Shown here one piece after another: positions 47,203 through 60,406 of a stretch of 64,000 nucleotides of DNA. A model generated the notes under the pieces. The model did no database searches and was not told where the DNA came from. It was given only the letters and a program-made list of their open reading frames with translations. Source of the stretch: Osmia lignaria lignaria. Its lineage: Eukaryota > Arthropoda > Insecta > Hymenoptera > Megachilidae. A program made the translations under genes and the position numbers. How positions within the stretch are numbered: the stretch's first letter is position 1; the number at the start of each line of letters is the position of its first letter. The stretch is from positions 4,960,001-5,024,000 of the forward strand of contig NW_027478168.1 of the NCBI RefSeq assembly GCF_051020975.1, written 5' to 3'.

Positions 47203-50100
47203 GTGCAGATTTATCTCAAGGGAAGGGGCCTGACGGACATATTTCGAGATATTTCTTCTTCTTCTTGTTCTTCTTCTGCACAGCTAAGCTGGAAGTGGCA
47301 TTTGCGGCTCGCACTAGTGCAGAGTTATCTCAAAGAAAGGGGCCACGGTGTTTCTGTATCTCTATTATGTTGGTGCGGCTTCGGAACTTTTAAATATCTC
47401 GATGTATCTCGAAAACTACGCTTCTGATCAAAAAATATCATAGAACATAAATTGTAGGAAACATAATTCTCTATAAAAAACGTCTCTTAACATTTTGCCA
47501 TAGCTCGCTTCGTTTCCGAGATATTTGCAGATTCATCTCAAAGGAACTGGCCTGACGGACATATTTCGAGATATTTCTTCTTCTTGTTGTTCTTCCTCTG
47601 CACAGCTAAGCTGGAAGTGGCATTTGCAGCTCGCAATAGTGCAGAGTTATCTCAAAGAAAGGGGCCACGGCGTTTCTGTATCTCTATTATGTTGGTGCGG
47701 CTTCGGAACTTTTAAATATCTTGATATATCTCGAGAACTACGCATCTGATCAAAAGATATCATAGAACATAAAAAGTAGGAAACTTAATTCTCTACAAAA
47801 AAGGTCTCTTAACATTTTGCCATAGGTCGCTTCGTTTCCGAGATATTTGCGGATTTATCTCAAGGGAAGGGGCCTAACGGACATATTTCGAGATATTTCT
47901 TCTTCTTGTTGTCCCTCTTCTGCACAGCTAAACTGGAAGTGGCATTTCCAGCTCGCAATAGTGCAGAGTTATCTCAAAGAGAGGGGCCACGGTGTTTCTG
48001 TATCTCTATTATGTTGGTGCGGCTTCGGAACTTTTAAATATCTTGATATATCTCGAGAACTACGCATCTGATCAAAAAATATCATAGAAGATAAAAAGTA
48101 GGAAACTTAATTCTCTACAAAAAAGGTCTCTTAACATTTTGCCATAGCTCGCTTCGTTTCCGAGATATTTGCAGATTTATCTCATGGGAAGGGGCCTGAC
48201 GGACATATTTCGAGATATTTCTTCTTCTTGTTGTTCTTCTTCTGCACAGCTAAGCTGGAAGTGGCATTTGCGGCTCGCACTAGTGCAGAGTTATCTCAAA
48301 GAAAGGGGCCACGGTGTTTCTGTATCCCTATTATGTTGGTGCGGCTTCGGAACTTTTAAATATCTGGATATATCTCGAAAACTACGCTTCGGATCAAAAA
48401 ATATCATAGAACATAAATAGTAGGAAACATAATTCTCTACAATTAACGTCTCTTAACATTTTGCCATAGCTCGCTTCGTTTCCGAGATATGTGCAGATTT
48501 ATCTCAAGGGAAGGGGCCTGACGGACATATTTCGAGATATTTCTTCTTCTTGTTGTTCTTCTTCTGCACAGCTAAGCTGGAAGTGGCATTTGCGGCTCGC
48601 ACTAGTGCAGAGTTATCTCAACGAAAGGGGCCACGGTGTTTCTGTATCTCTATTATGTTGGTGCGGCTTCGGAACTTTTAAATATCTTGATATATCTCGA
48701 GAACTACGCATCTCATCAAAAAATATCATAGGACATAAAAAGTAGGAAACTTAATTCTCTACAAAAAAGGTCTCTTAACATTTTGCCATAGCTCGCTTCG
48801 TTTCCGAGATATTTGCAGATTTATCTCAAGGGAAGGGGCCTGACGGACATATTTCGAGATATTTCTTCTTCTTGTTGTTCTTCTTCTGCACAGCTAAGCT
48901 GGAAGTGGCATTTGCGGCTCGCACTAGTGCAGAGTTATCTCAAAGAAAGGGGCCACGGTGTTTCTGTATCTCTATTATGTTGGTGCGGCTTCGGAACTTT
49001 TAAATATCTCGATATATCTCGAAAACTACGCTTCTGATCAAAAAATATCATAGAGCATAAATTGTAGGAAACAGAATTCTCTACAAAAAAGGTCTCTTAA
49101 CATTTTGCCATAGCTCGCTTCGTTTCCGAGATATTTGCAGATTTATCTCAAGGGAAGGGGCCTAACGGACATATTTCGAGATATTTCTTCTTCTTGTTGT
49201 TCTTCTTCTGCACAGCTAAACTGGAAGTGGCATTTCCAGCTCGCAATAGTGCAGAGTTATCTCAAAGAGAGGGGCCACGGTGTTTCTGTATCTCTATTAT
49301 GTTGGTGCGGCTTCGGAACTTTTAAATATCTCGATATATCTCGAAAACTACGCTTCTGATCAAAAAATATCATAGAACATAAATTGTAGGAAACATAATT
49401 CTCTACAAAAAAGGTCTCTCAACATTTTGCCATAGCTCGCTTCGTTTCCGAGATATTTGCAGATATATCTCAAGGGAAGGGGCCTGACGGACATATTTCG
49501 AGATATTTCTTCTTCTTGTTGTTCTTCTTCTGCACAGCTAAGCTGGAAGTGGCATTTACAGCTCGCAATAGTGCAGAGTTATCTCAAAGAAAGGGGCCAC
49601 GGTGTTTCTGTATCTCTATTATGTTCGTGCGGCTTCGGAACTTTTAAATATCTTGATATATCTCGAGAACTACGCATCTGATCAAAAAATATCATAGAAC
49701 ATAAAAAGTAGGAAACTTAATTCTCTACAAAAAAGGTCTCTTAACATTTTGCCATAGCTCGCTTGGTTTCCGAGATATTTGCAGATTTATCTCAAGGGAA
49801 GGGGCCTGACGGACATATTTCGAGATATTTCTTCTTCTTGTTGTTCTTCTTCTGCACAGATAAGCTGGAAGTGGCATTTGCGGCTCGCACTAGTGCAGAG
49901 TTATCTCAAAGAAAGGGGCCACGGTGTTTCTGTATCTCTATTATGTTGGTGCGGCTTCGGAACTTTTAAATATCTTGATATATCTCGAGAACTACGCATC
50001 TGATCAAAAAATATCATAGAAGATAAAAAGTAGGAAACTTAATTCTCTACAAAAAAGGTCTCTTAACATTTTGCCATAGCTCTCTTCGTTTCCGAGATAT
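47203..50100. repeat. Domain 8 start: TCGATGTATC class appears
   Basis: Nine monomers. 47203 has TCGATGTATC. 47525 has a TCATCTCAAAGGAACTGG head and CACGGCGTTTC. 47847 has TTGCGGATT and GTTGTCCCTC. 48169 has CTCATGGGAAGG and ACAATTAACG. 48491 has ATATGTGCAG and TAGGACATAAA. 48813 has AGAGCATAAATTG with CAGAATTC (an EcoRI site). 49135 has CATTTCCAG. 49457 has ATGTTCGTGC. 49779 has CACAGATAAGC. The 47203/47525 pair recurs 2898 bp (nine monomers) later at 50101/50423. Confidence 0.75.
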
Positions 50101-50744
50101 TTGCAGATTTATCTCAAGGGAAGGGGCCTGACGGACATATTTCGAGATATTTCTTCTTCTTGTTGTTCTTCTTCTGCACAGCTAAGCTGGAAGTGGCATT
50201 TGCGGCTCGCACTAGTGCAGAGTTATCTCAAAGAAAGGGGCCACGGTGTTTCTGTATCTCTATTATGTTGGTGCGGCTTCGGAACTTTTAAATATCTCGA
50301 TGTATCTCGAAAACTACGCTTCTGATCAAAAAATATCATAGAACATAAATTGTAGGAAACATAATTCTCTATAAAAAACGTCTCTTAACATTTTGCCATA
50401 GCTCGCTTCGTTTCCGAGATATTTGCAGATTCATCTCAAAGGAACTGGCCTGACGGACATATTTCGAGATATTTCTTCTTCTTGTTGTTCTTCCTCTGCA
50501 CAGCTAAGCTGGAAGTGGCATTTGCAGCTCGCAATAGTGCAGAGTTATCTCAAAGAAAGGGGCCACGGCGTTTCTGTATCTCTATTATGTTGGTGCGGCT
50601 TCGGAACTTTTAAATATCTTGATATATCTCGAGAACTACGCATCTGATCAAAAAATATCATACAACATAAAAAGTAGGAAACTTAATTCTCTACAAAAAA
50701 GGTCTCTTAACATTTTGCCATAGCTCGCTTCGTTTCCGAGATAT
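50101..50744. repeat. 644-bp dimer (TCGATGTATC + TCATCTCAAAGG), copy 1
   Basis: 50101 has TCGATGTATC and CTATAAAAAACG; 50423 has the TCATCTCAAAGGAACTGG head and CACGGCGTTTC. The pair is repeated immediately downstream. Confidence 0.8.
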
Positions 50745-51388
50745 TTGCAGATTTATCTCAAGGGAAGGGGCCTGACGGACATATTTCGAGATATTTCTTC
50801 TTCTTGTTGTTCTTCTTCTGCACAGCTAAGCTGGAAGTGGCATTTGCGGCTCGCACTAATGCAGAGTTATCTCAAATAAAGGGGCCACGGTGTTTCTGTA
50901 TCTCTATTATGTTGGTGCGGCTTCGGAACTTTTAAATATCTCGATGTATCTCGAAAACTACGCTTCTGATCAAAAAATATCATAGAACATAAATTGTAGG
51001 AAACATAATTCTCTATAAAAAACGTCTCTTAACATTTTGCCATAGCTCGCTTCGTTTCCGAGATATTTGCAGATTCATCTCAAAGGAACTGGCCTGACGG
51101 ACATATTTCGAGATATTTCTTCTTCTTGTTGTTCTTCCTCTGCACAGCTAAGCTGGAAGTGGCATTTGCGGCTCGCACTAGTGCAGAGTTATCTCAACGA
51201 AAGGGGCCACGGTGTTTCTGTATCTCTATTATGTTGGTGCGGCTTCGGAACTTTTAAATATCTCGATATATCTCGAAAACTACGCTCCTGATCAAAAAAT
51301 ATCATAGAACATAAATTGTAGGAAACATAATTCTCTACAAAAAAGGTCTCTCAACATTTTGCCATAGCTCGCTTCGTTTCCGAGATAT
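50745..51388. repeat. 644-bp dimer, copy 2
   Basis: 50745 repeats TCGATGTATC and CTATAAAAAACG but has private ACTAATGCAG and CTCAAATAAAGG. 51067 has the same head as 50423 but then switches to CATTTGCGG, CTCAACGAAAGG and a type II tail ending GCTCCTG, so it is chimeric. Confidence 0.75.
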
Positions 51389-52676
51389 TTACAGATATAT
51401 CTCAAGGGAAGGGGCCTGACGGACATATTTCGAGATATTTCTTCTTCTTGTTGGTCTTCTTCTGCACAGCTAAGCTGGAGGTGGCATTTACAGCTCGCAA
51501 TAGCGCAGAGTTATCTCAAAGAAAGGGGCCACGGTGTTTCTGTATCTCTATTATGTTGGTGCGGCTTCGGAACTTTTAAGTATCTTGATATATCTCGAGA
51601 ACTACGCATCTGATCAAAAAATATCATGGAAGATAAAAAGTAGGAAACTTAATTCTCTACAAAAAAGGTCTCTTAACATTTTGCCATAGCTCGCTTCGTT
51701 TCCGAGATATTTGCAGATTTATCTCAAGGGAAGGGGCCTGACGGACATATTTCGAGATATTTCTTCTTCTTGTTGTTCTTCTTCTGCACAGCTAAGCTGG
51801 AAGTGGCATTTGCGGCTCGCACTAGTGCAGAGTTATCTCAAAGAAAGGGGCCACGGTGTTTCTGTATCTCTATTATGTTGGTGCGGCTTCGGAACTTTTA
51901 AATATCTCGATATATCTCGACAACTATGCTTCTGATCAAAAAATATCATAGAACATAAAAAGTAGGAAACTTAATTCTCTACAAAAAAGGTCTCTTAACA
52001 TTTTGCCATAGCTCGCTTCGTTTCCGAGATATTTGCAGATTTATCTCAAGGGAAGGGGCCTAACGGACATATTTCGAGATATTTCTTCTTCTTGTTGTTC
52101 TTCTTCTGCACAGCTAAGCTGGAGGTGGCATTTACAGCTCGCGATAGTGCAGAGTTATCTCAAAGAAAGGGGCCACGGTGTTTCTGTATCTCTATTATGT
52201 TGGTGCGGCTTCGGAACTTTCAAATATCTTGATATATCTCGAGAACTACGCATCTGATCAAAAAATATCATGGAAGATAAAAAGTAGGAAACTTAATTCT
52301 CTACAAAAAAGGTCTCTTAACATTTTGCCATAGCTCGCTTCGTTTCCGAGATATTTGCAGATTTATCTCAAGGGAAGGGGCCTGACGGACATATTTCGAG
52401 ATATTTCTTCTTCTTGTTGTTCTTCCTCTGCACAGCTAAGCTGGAAGTGGCATTTGCAGCTCGCAATAGTGCAGAGTTATCTCAAAGAAAGGGGCCACGG
52501 TGTTTCTGTATCTCTATTATGTTGGTGCGGCTTCGGAACTTTTAAATATCTTGATATATCTCGAGAACTACGCATCTGATCAAAAAATATCATAGGACAT
52601 AAAAAGTAGGAAACTTAATTCTCTACAAAAAAGGTCTCTTAACATTTTGCCATAGCTCGCTTCGTTTCCGAGATAT
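51389..52676. repeat. Four monomers with GGAGGTGG and ATGGAAGATA markers
   Basis: 51389 and 52033 share GCTGGAGGTGG and ATCATGGAAGATAAAAAG. 51389 also has TTTACAG, TTGTTGGTC and AGCGCAG. 51711 has a type II tail with CGACAACTATGC. 52355 has TAGGACATAAA. The GGAGGTGG class reappears once, at 56220, inside the HOR to the right. Confidence 0.75.
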
Positions 52677-54931
52677 TTGCAGATTTATCTCAAGGGAAGG
52701 GGCCTGACGGACATATTTCGAGATATTTCTTCTTCTTGTTGTTCTTCTTCTGCACAGCTAAGCTGGAAGTGGCATTTGCGGCTCGCACTAGTGCAGAGTT
52801 ATCTCAAAGAAAGGGGCCACGGTGTTTCTGTATCTCTATTATGTTGGTGCGGCTTCGGAACTTTTAAATATCTCGATATATCTCGAAAACTACGCTTCTG
52901 ATCAAAAAATATCATAGAGCATAAATTGTAGGAAACAGAATTCTCTACAAAAAAGGTCTCTTAACATTTTGCCATAGCTCGCTTCGTTTCCGAGATATTT
53001 GCAGATTTATCTCAAGGGAAGGGGCCTAACGGACATATTTCGAGATATTTCTTCTTCTTGTTGTTCTTCTTCTGCACAGCTAAACTGGAAGTGGCATTTC
53101 CAGCTCGCAATAGTGCAGAGTTATCTCAAAGAGAGGGGCCACGGTGTTTCTGTATCTCTATTATGTTGGTGCGGCTTCGGAACTTTTAAATATCTTGATA
53201 TATCTCGAGAACTACGCATCTGCTCAAAAAATATCATAGAAGATAAAAAGTAGGAAGCTTAATTCTCTACAAAAAAGGTCTCTTAACATTTTGCCATAGC
53301 TCGCTTCGTTTCCGAGATATTTGCAGATTTATCTCAAGGGAAGGGGCCTGACGGACATATTTCGAGATATTTCTTCTTCTTGTTGTTCTTCTTCTGCACA
53401 GCTAAGCTGGAAGTGGCATTTGCGGCTCGCACTAGTGCAGAGTTATCTCAAAGAAAGGGGCCACGCTGTTTCTGTATCTCTATTATGTTGGTGCGGCTTC
53501 GGAACTTTTAAATATCTCGATGTATCTCGAAAACTACGCTTCTGATCAAAAAATATCATAGAACATAAATTGTAGGAAACATAATTCTCTATAAAAAACG
53601 TCTCTTAACATTTTGCCATAGCTCGCTTCGTTTCCGAGATATTTGCAGATATATCTCAAGGGAAGGGGCCTGACGGACATATTTCGAGATATTTCTTCTT
53701 CTTGTTGTTCTTCTTCTGCACAGCTATGCTGGAAGTGGCATTTACAGCTCGCAATAGTGCAGAGTTATCTCAAAGAAAGGGGCCACGGTGTTTCTGTATC
53801 TCTATTATGTTGGTGCGGCTTCGGAACTTTTAAATATCTCGATGTATCTCGAAAACTACGCTTCTGATCAAAAAATATCATAGAACATAAATTGTAGGAA
53901 ACATAATGCTCTACAAAAAAGGTCTCTGAACATTTTGCCATAGCTCGCTTCGTTTCCGAGATATTTGCAGATATATCTCAAGGGAAGGGGCCTGACGGAC
54001 ATATTTCGAGATATTTCTTCTTCTTGTTGTTCTTCTTCTGCACAGCTAAGCTGGAAGTGGCATTTGCGGCTCGCACTAGTGCAGAGTTATCTCAAAGAAA
54101 GGGGCCACGGTGTTTCTGTATCTCTATTATGTTGGTGCGGCTTCGGAACTTTTAAATATCTCGATGTATCTCGAAAACTACGCTTCTGATCAAAAAATAT
54201 CATAGAACATAAATTGTAGGAAACTTAAATTCTCTACAAAAAAGGTCTCTTAACATTTTGCCATAGCTCGCTTCGTTTCCGAGATATTTGCAGATATATC
54301 TCAAGGGAAGGGGCCTGACGGACATATTTCGAGATATTTCTTCTTCTTGTTGTTCTTCTTCTGCACAGCTAAGCTGGAAGTGGCATTTGCGGCTCGCACT
54401 AGTGCAGAGTTATCTCAAAGAAAGGGGCCACGGTGATTCTGTATCTCTATTATGTTGGTGCGGCTTCGGAACTTTTAAATATCTCGATGTATCTCGAAAA
54501 CTACGCTTCTGATCAAAAAATATCATAGAACATAAATTGTAGGAAACATAATTCTCTACAAAAAATGTCTCTTAACATTTTGCCATAGCTCGCTTCGTTT
54601 CCGAGATATTTGCAGATTCAGCTCAAAGGAACTGGCCTGACGGACATATTTCGAGATATTTCTTCTTCTTGTTGTTCTTCCTCTGCACAGCTAAGCTGGA
54701 AGTGGCATTTGCAGCTCGCAATAGTGCAGAGTTATCTCAAAGAAAGGGGCCACGGTGTTTCTGTATCTCTATTATGTTGGTGCGGCTTCGGAACTTTTAA
54801 ATATCTTGATATATCTCGAGAACTACGCATCTGATCAAAAAATATCATAGGACATAAAAAGTAGGAAACTTAATTCTCTACAAAAAAGGTCTCTTAACAT
54901 TTTGCCATAGCTCGCTTCGTTTCCGAGATAT
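52677..54931. repeat. Domain 8 HOR copy 1: 7 monomers, 2255 bp
   Basis: The order is: AGAGCATAAATTG with CAGAATTC (52677); CATTTCCAG with AGGAAGCTT (52999); CACGCTG with TCGATGTATC and ATAAAAAACG (53321); AATGCTCTAC with TCTGAACATT (53643); 323-bp copy with ACTTAAATTC (53965); AAAAAATGTC (54288); TCAGCTC head with TAGGACATAAA (54610). The same seven markers follow in order from 54932. Private changes include GCTATGCTGG (53643) and CACGGTGATTC (54288). Confidence 0.85.
53965..54287. repeat. 323-bp monomer with ACTTAAATTCTC
   Basis: One extra A in ACTTAATTC near 54228. It shares this insertion with 56542-56864, its counterpart in the next HOR copy. Confidence 0.9.
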
Positions 54932-57508
54932 TTGCAGATTTATCTCAAGGGAAGGGGCCTGACGGACATATTTCGAGATATTTCTTCTTCTTGTTGTTCT
55001 TCTTCTGCACAGCTAAGCTGGAAGTGGCATTTGCGGCTCGCACTAGTGCAGAGTTATCTCAAAGAAAGGGGCCACGGTGTTTCTGTATCTCTATTATGTT
55101 GGTGCGGCTTCGGAACTTTTAAATATCTCGATATATCTCGAAAACTACGCTTCTGATCAAAAAATATCATAGAGCATAAATTGTAGGAAACAGAATTCTC
55201 TACAAAAAAGGTCTCTTAACATTTTGCCATAGCTCGCTTCGTTTCCGAGATATTTGCAGATTTATCTCAAGGGAAGGGGCCTAACGGACATATTTCGAGA
55301 TATTTCTTCTTCTTGTTGTTCTTCTTCTGCACAGCTAAACTGGAAGTGGCATTTCCAGCTCGCAATAGTGCAGAGTTATCTCAAAGAGAGGGGCCACGGT
55401 GTTTCTGTATCTCTATTATGTTGGTGCGGCTTCGGAAGTTTTAAATATCTTGATATATCTCGAGAACTACGCATCTGATCAAAAAATATCATAGAAGATA
55501 AAAAGTAGGAAGCTTAATTCTCTACAAAAAAGGTCTCTTAACATTTTGCCATAGCTCGCTTCGTTTCCGAGATATTTGCAGATTTATCTCAAGGGAAGGG
55601 GCCTGACGGACATATTTCGAGATATTTCTTCTTCTTGTTGTTCTTCTTCTGCACAGCTAAGCTGGAAGTGGCATTTGCGGCTCGCACTAGTGCAGAGTTA
55701 TCTCAAAGAAAGGGGCCACGCTGTTTCTGTATCTCTATTATGTTGGTGCGGCTTCGGAACTTTTAAATATCGCGATGTATCTCGAAAACTACGCTTCTGA
55801 TCAAAAAATATCATAGAACATAAATTGTAGGAAACATAATTCTCTATAAAAAACGTCTCTTAACATTTTGCCATAGCTCGCTTCGTTTCCGAGATATTTG
55901 CAGATATATCTCAAGGGAAGGGGCCTGACGGACATATTTCGAGATATTTCTTCTTCTTGTTGTTCTTCTTCTGCACAGCTAAGCTGGAAGTGGCATTTAC
56001 AGCTCGCAATAGTGCAGAGTTATCTCAAAGAAAGGGGCCACGGTGTTTCTGTATCTCTATTATGTTGGTGCGGCTTCGGAACTTTTAAATATCTCGATGT
56101 ATCTCGAAAACTACGCTTCTGATCAAAAAATATCATAGAACATAAATTGTAGGAAACATAATGCTCTACAAAAAAGGTCTCTGAACATTTTGCCATAGCT
56201 CGCTTCGTTTCCGAGATATTTGCAGATATATCTCAAGGGAAGGGGCCTGACGGACATATTTCGAGATATTTCTTCTTCTTGTTGTTCTTCTTCTGCACAG
56301 CTAAGCTGGAGGTGGCATTTACAGCTCGCAATAGTGCAGAGTTATCTCAAAGAAAGGGGCCACGGTGTTTCTGTATCCCTATTATGTTGGTGCGGCTTCG
56401 GAACTTTTAAATATCTTGATATATCTCGAGAACTACGCATCTGATCAAAAAATATCATGGAAGATAAAAAGTAGGAAACTTAATTCTCTACAAAAAAGGT
56501 CTCTTAACATTTTGCCATAGCTCGCTTCGTTTCCGAGATATTTGCAGATTTATCTCAAGGGAAGGGGCCTGACGGACATATTTCGAGATATTTCTTCTTC
56601 TTGTTGTTCTTCTTCTGCACAGCTAAGCTGGAAGTGGCATTTGCGGCTCGCACTAGTGCAGAGTTATCTCAAAGAAAGGGGCCACGGTGTTTCTGTATCT
56701 CTATTATGTTGGTGCGGCTTCGGAACTTTTAAATATCTCGATGTATCTCGAAAACTACGCTTCTGATCAAAAAATATCATAGAACATAAATTGTAGGAAA
56801 CTTAAATTCTCTACAAAAAAGGTCTCTTAACATTTTGCCATAGCTCGCTTCGTTTCCGAGATATTTGCAGATATATCTCAAGGGAAGGGGCCTGACGGAC
56901 ATATTTCGAGATATTTCTTCTTCTTGTTGTTCTTCTTCTGCACAGCTAAGCTGGAAGTGGCATTTGCGGCTCGCACTAGTGCAGAGTTATCTCAAAGAAA
57001 GGGGCCACGGTGTTTCTGTATCTCTATTATGTTGGTGCGGCTTCGGAACTTTTAAATATCTCGATGTATCTCGAAAACTACGCTTCTGATCAAAAAATAT
57101 CATAGAACATAAATTGTAGGAAACATAATTCTCTACAAAAAATGTCTCTTAACATTTTGCCATAGCTCGCTTCGTTTCCGAGATATTTGCAGATTCAGCT
57201 CAAAGGAACTGGCCTGACGGACATATTTCGAGATATTTCTTCTTCTTGTTGTTCTTCCTCTGCACAGCTAAGCTGGAAGTGGCATTTGCAGCTCGCAATA
57301 GTGCAGAGTTATCTCAAAGAAAGGGGCCACGGTGTTTCTGTATCTCTATTATGTTGGTGCGGCTTCGGAACTTTTAAATATCTTGATATATCTCGAGAAC
57401 TACGCATCTGATCAAAAAATATCATAGGACATAAAAAGTAGGAAACTTAATTCTCTACAAAAAAGGTCTCTTAACATTTTGCCATAGCTCGCTTCGTTTC
57501 CGAGATAT
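54932..57508. repeat. Domain 8 HOR copy 2: 8 monomers, 2577 bp
   Basis: The same marker order as copy 1 with one extra monomer, 56220 (GGAGGTGG, ATGGAAGATA), between the AATGCTCTAC and ACTTAAATTC monomers. The 53965 monomer of copy 1 combines the head of 56220 with the body and tail of 56542. One crossover therefore interconverts the 7- and 8-monomer forms. Confidence 0.85.
56542..56864. repeat. 323-bp monomer with ACTTAAATTCTC, second occurrence
   Basis: The same one-base insertion as 53965-54287, here near 56804. It shows that the length variant was inherited by HOR duplication rather than arising twice. Confidence 0.9.
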
Positions 57509-58474
57509 TTGCAGATTTATCTCAAGGGAAGGGGCCTGACGGACATATTTCGAGATATTTCTTCTTCTTGTTGTTCTTCTTCTGCACAGCTAAGCTGGAA
57601 GTGGCATTTGCGGCTCGCACTAGTGCAGAGTTATCTCAAAGAAAGGGGCCACGGTGTTTCTGTATCTCTATTATGTTGGTGCGGCTTCGGAACTTTTAAA
57701 TATCTTGATATATCTCGAGAACTACGCATCTGATCAAAAAATATCATAGAAGATAAAAAGTAGGAAGCTTAATTCTCTACAAAAAAGGTCTCTTAACATT
57801 TTGCCATAGCTCGCTTCGTTTCCGAGATATTTGCAGATTTATCTCAAGGGAAGGGGCCTGACGGACATATTTCGAGATATTTCTTCTTCTTGTTGTTCTT
57901 CTTCTGCACAGCTAAGCTGGAAGTGGCATTTGCGGCTCGCACTAGTGCAGAGTTATCTGAAAGAAAGGGGCCACGGTGTTTCTGTATCCCTATTATGTTG
58001 GTGCGGCTTCGGAACTTTTAAATATCTCGATGTATCTCGAAAACTACGCTTCTGATCAAAAAATATCATACAACATAAATTGTAGGAAACATAATTCTCT
58101 ACAAAAAAGGTCTCTTAACATTTTGCCATAGCTCGCTTCGTTTCCGAGATATTTGCAGATATATCTCAAGGGAAGGGGCCTGACGGACATATTTCGAGAT
58201 ATTTCTTCTTCTTGTTGTTCTTCTTCTGCACAGCTAAGCTGGAAGTGGCATTTGCGGCTCGCACTAGTGCAGAGTTATCTCAAAGAAAGGGGCCACGCTG
58301 TTTCTGTATCTCTATTATGTTGGTGCGGCTTCGGAACTTTTAAATATCTCGATGTATCTCGAAAACTACGCTTCTGATCAAAAAATATCATAGAACATAA
58401 ATTGTAGGAAACATAATTCTCTATAAAAAACGTCTCTTAACATTTTGCCATAGCTCGCTTCGTTTCCGAGATAT
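57509..58474. repeat. Domain 8 HOR copy 3, degraded
   Basis: 57509 joins the body of the 54932 monomer (CATTTGCGG) to the tail of the 55254 monomer (AGAAGATAAAAAG, AGGAAGCTT), losing one monomer. 57831 has CTGAAAGAAAGG and ATACAACATAAATTG. 58153 keeps CACGCTG, TCGATGTATC and ATAAAAAACG. The HOR order is lost after this. Confidence 0.75.
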
Positions 58475-59762
58475 TTGCAGATTCATCTCAAACGAACTGG
58501 CCTGACGGACATATTTCGAGATATTTCTTCTTCTTGTTGTTCTTCCTCTGCACAGCTAAGCTGGAAGTGGCATTTGCAGCTCGCAATAGTGCAGAGTTAT
58601 CTCAAAGAAAGGGGCCACGGCGTTTCTGTATCTCTATTATGTTGGTGCGGCTTCGGAACTTTTAAATATCTTGATATATCTCGAGAACTACGCATCTGAT
58701 CAAAAAATATCATAGAACATAAAAAGTAGGAAACTTAATTCTCTACAAAAAAGGTCTCTTAACATTTTGCCATAGCTCGCTTCGTTTCCGAGATATTTGC
58801 AGATTTATCTCAAGGGAAGGGGCCTGACGGACATATTTCGAGATATTTCTTCTTCTTGTTGTTCTTCTTCTGCACAGCTAAGCTGGAAGTGGCATTTGCG
58901 GCTCGCACTAGTGCAGAGTTATCTCAAAGAAAGGGGCAACGGTGTTTCTGTATCTCTATTTTGTTGGTGCGGCTTCGGAACTTTTAAATATCTTGATATA
59001 TCTCGAGAACTACGCATCTGATCAAAAAATATCATAGAACATAAAAAGTAGGAAACTTAATTCTCTACAAAAAAGGTCTCTTAACATTTTGCCATAGCTC
59101 GCTTCGTTTCCGAGATATTTGCAGATTTATCTCAAGGGAAGGGGCCTGACGGACATATTTCGAGATATTTCTTCTTCTTGTTGTTCTTCTTCTGCACAGC
59201 TAAGCTGGAAGTGGCATTTGCGGCTCGCACTAGTGCAGAGTTATCTCAAAGAAAGGGGCCACGGTGTTTCTGTATCTCTATTATGTTGGTGCGGCTTCGG
59301 AACTTTTAAATATCTCGATATATCTCGAAAACTACGCTTCTGATCAAAAAATATCATAGAGCATAAATTGTAGGAAACAGAATTCTCTACAAAAAAGGTC
59401 TCTTAACATTTTGCCATAGCTCGCTTCGTTTCCGAGATATTTGCAGATATATCTCAAGGGAAGGGGCCTGACGGACATATTTCGAGATATTTCTTCTTCT
59501 TGTTGTTCTTCTTCTGCACAGCTAAGCTGGAAGTGGCATTTGCGGCTCGCACTAGTGCAGAGTTATCTCAAAGAAAGGGGCCACGGTGTTTCTTTATCTC
59601 TATTATGTTGGTGCGGCTTCGGAACTTTTAAATATCTCGATGTATCTCGAAAACTACGCTTCTGATCAAAAAATATCATAGAACATAAATTGTAGGAAAC
59701 ATAATTCTCTACAAAAAAGGTCTCTTAACATTTTGCCATAGCTCGCTTCGTTTCCGAGATAT
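58475..59762. repeat. Four monomers after the HOR, domain 8
   Basis: 58475 has TCATCTCAAACGAACTGG and CACGGCGTTTC, a variant of the 47525/50423 class. 58797 has AAGGGGCAACGG and ATTTTGTTGG. 59119 has AGAGCATAAATTG with CAGAATTC, as at 52677. 59441 has TTTCTTTATC and TCGATGTATC. Confidence 0.75.
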
Positions 59763-60406
59763 TTGCAGATATATCTCAAGGGAAGGGGCCTGACGGACAT
59801 ATTTCGAGATATTTCTTCTTCTTGTTGTTCTTCTTCTGCACAGCTAAGCTGGAAGTGGCATTTACAGCTCGCAATAGTGCAGAGTTATCTCAAAGAAAGG
59901 GGCCACGGTGTTTCTGTATCTCTATTATGTTGGTGCGGCTTCGGAACTTTTAAATATCTTGATATATCTCGAGAACTACGCATCTGATCAAAAAATATCA
60001 TAGAAGGTAAAAAGTAGGAAACTTAATTCTCTACAAAAAAGGTCTCTTAACATTTTGCCATAGCTCGCTTCGTTTCCGAGATATTTGCAGATTTATCTCA
60101 AGGGAAGGGGCCTGACGGACATATTTCGAGATATTTCTTCTTCTTGTTGTTCTTCTTCTGCACAGCTAAGCTGGAAGTGGCATTTGTGGCTCGCACTAGT
60201 GCAGAGTTATCTCAAAGAAAGGGGCCACGGTGTTTCTGTATCTCTATTATGTTGGTGCGGCTTCGGAACTTTTAAATATCTCGATATATCTCGAAAACTA
60301 CGCTTCTGATCAAAAAATATCACAGAACATAAATTGTAGGAAACAGAATTCTCTACAAAAAAGGTCTCTTAACATTTTGCCATAGCTCGCTTCGTTTCCG
60401 AGATAT
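59763..60406. repeat. 644-bp dimer, type I + type II, copy 1
   Basis: 59763 has a GATATATCTC head, CATTTACAG, a type I tail and AGAAGGTAAAAAG. 60085 has a GATTTATCTC head, CATTTGTGG, a type II tail and CAGAATTC. The alternation continues in the next dimer. Confidence 0.75.
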
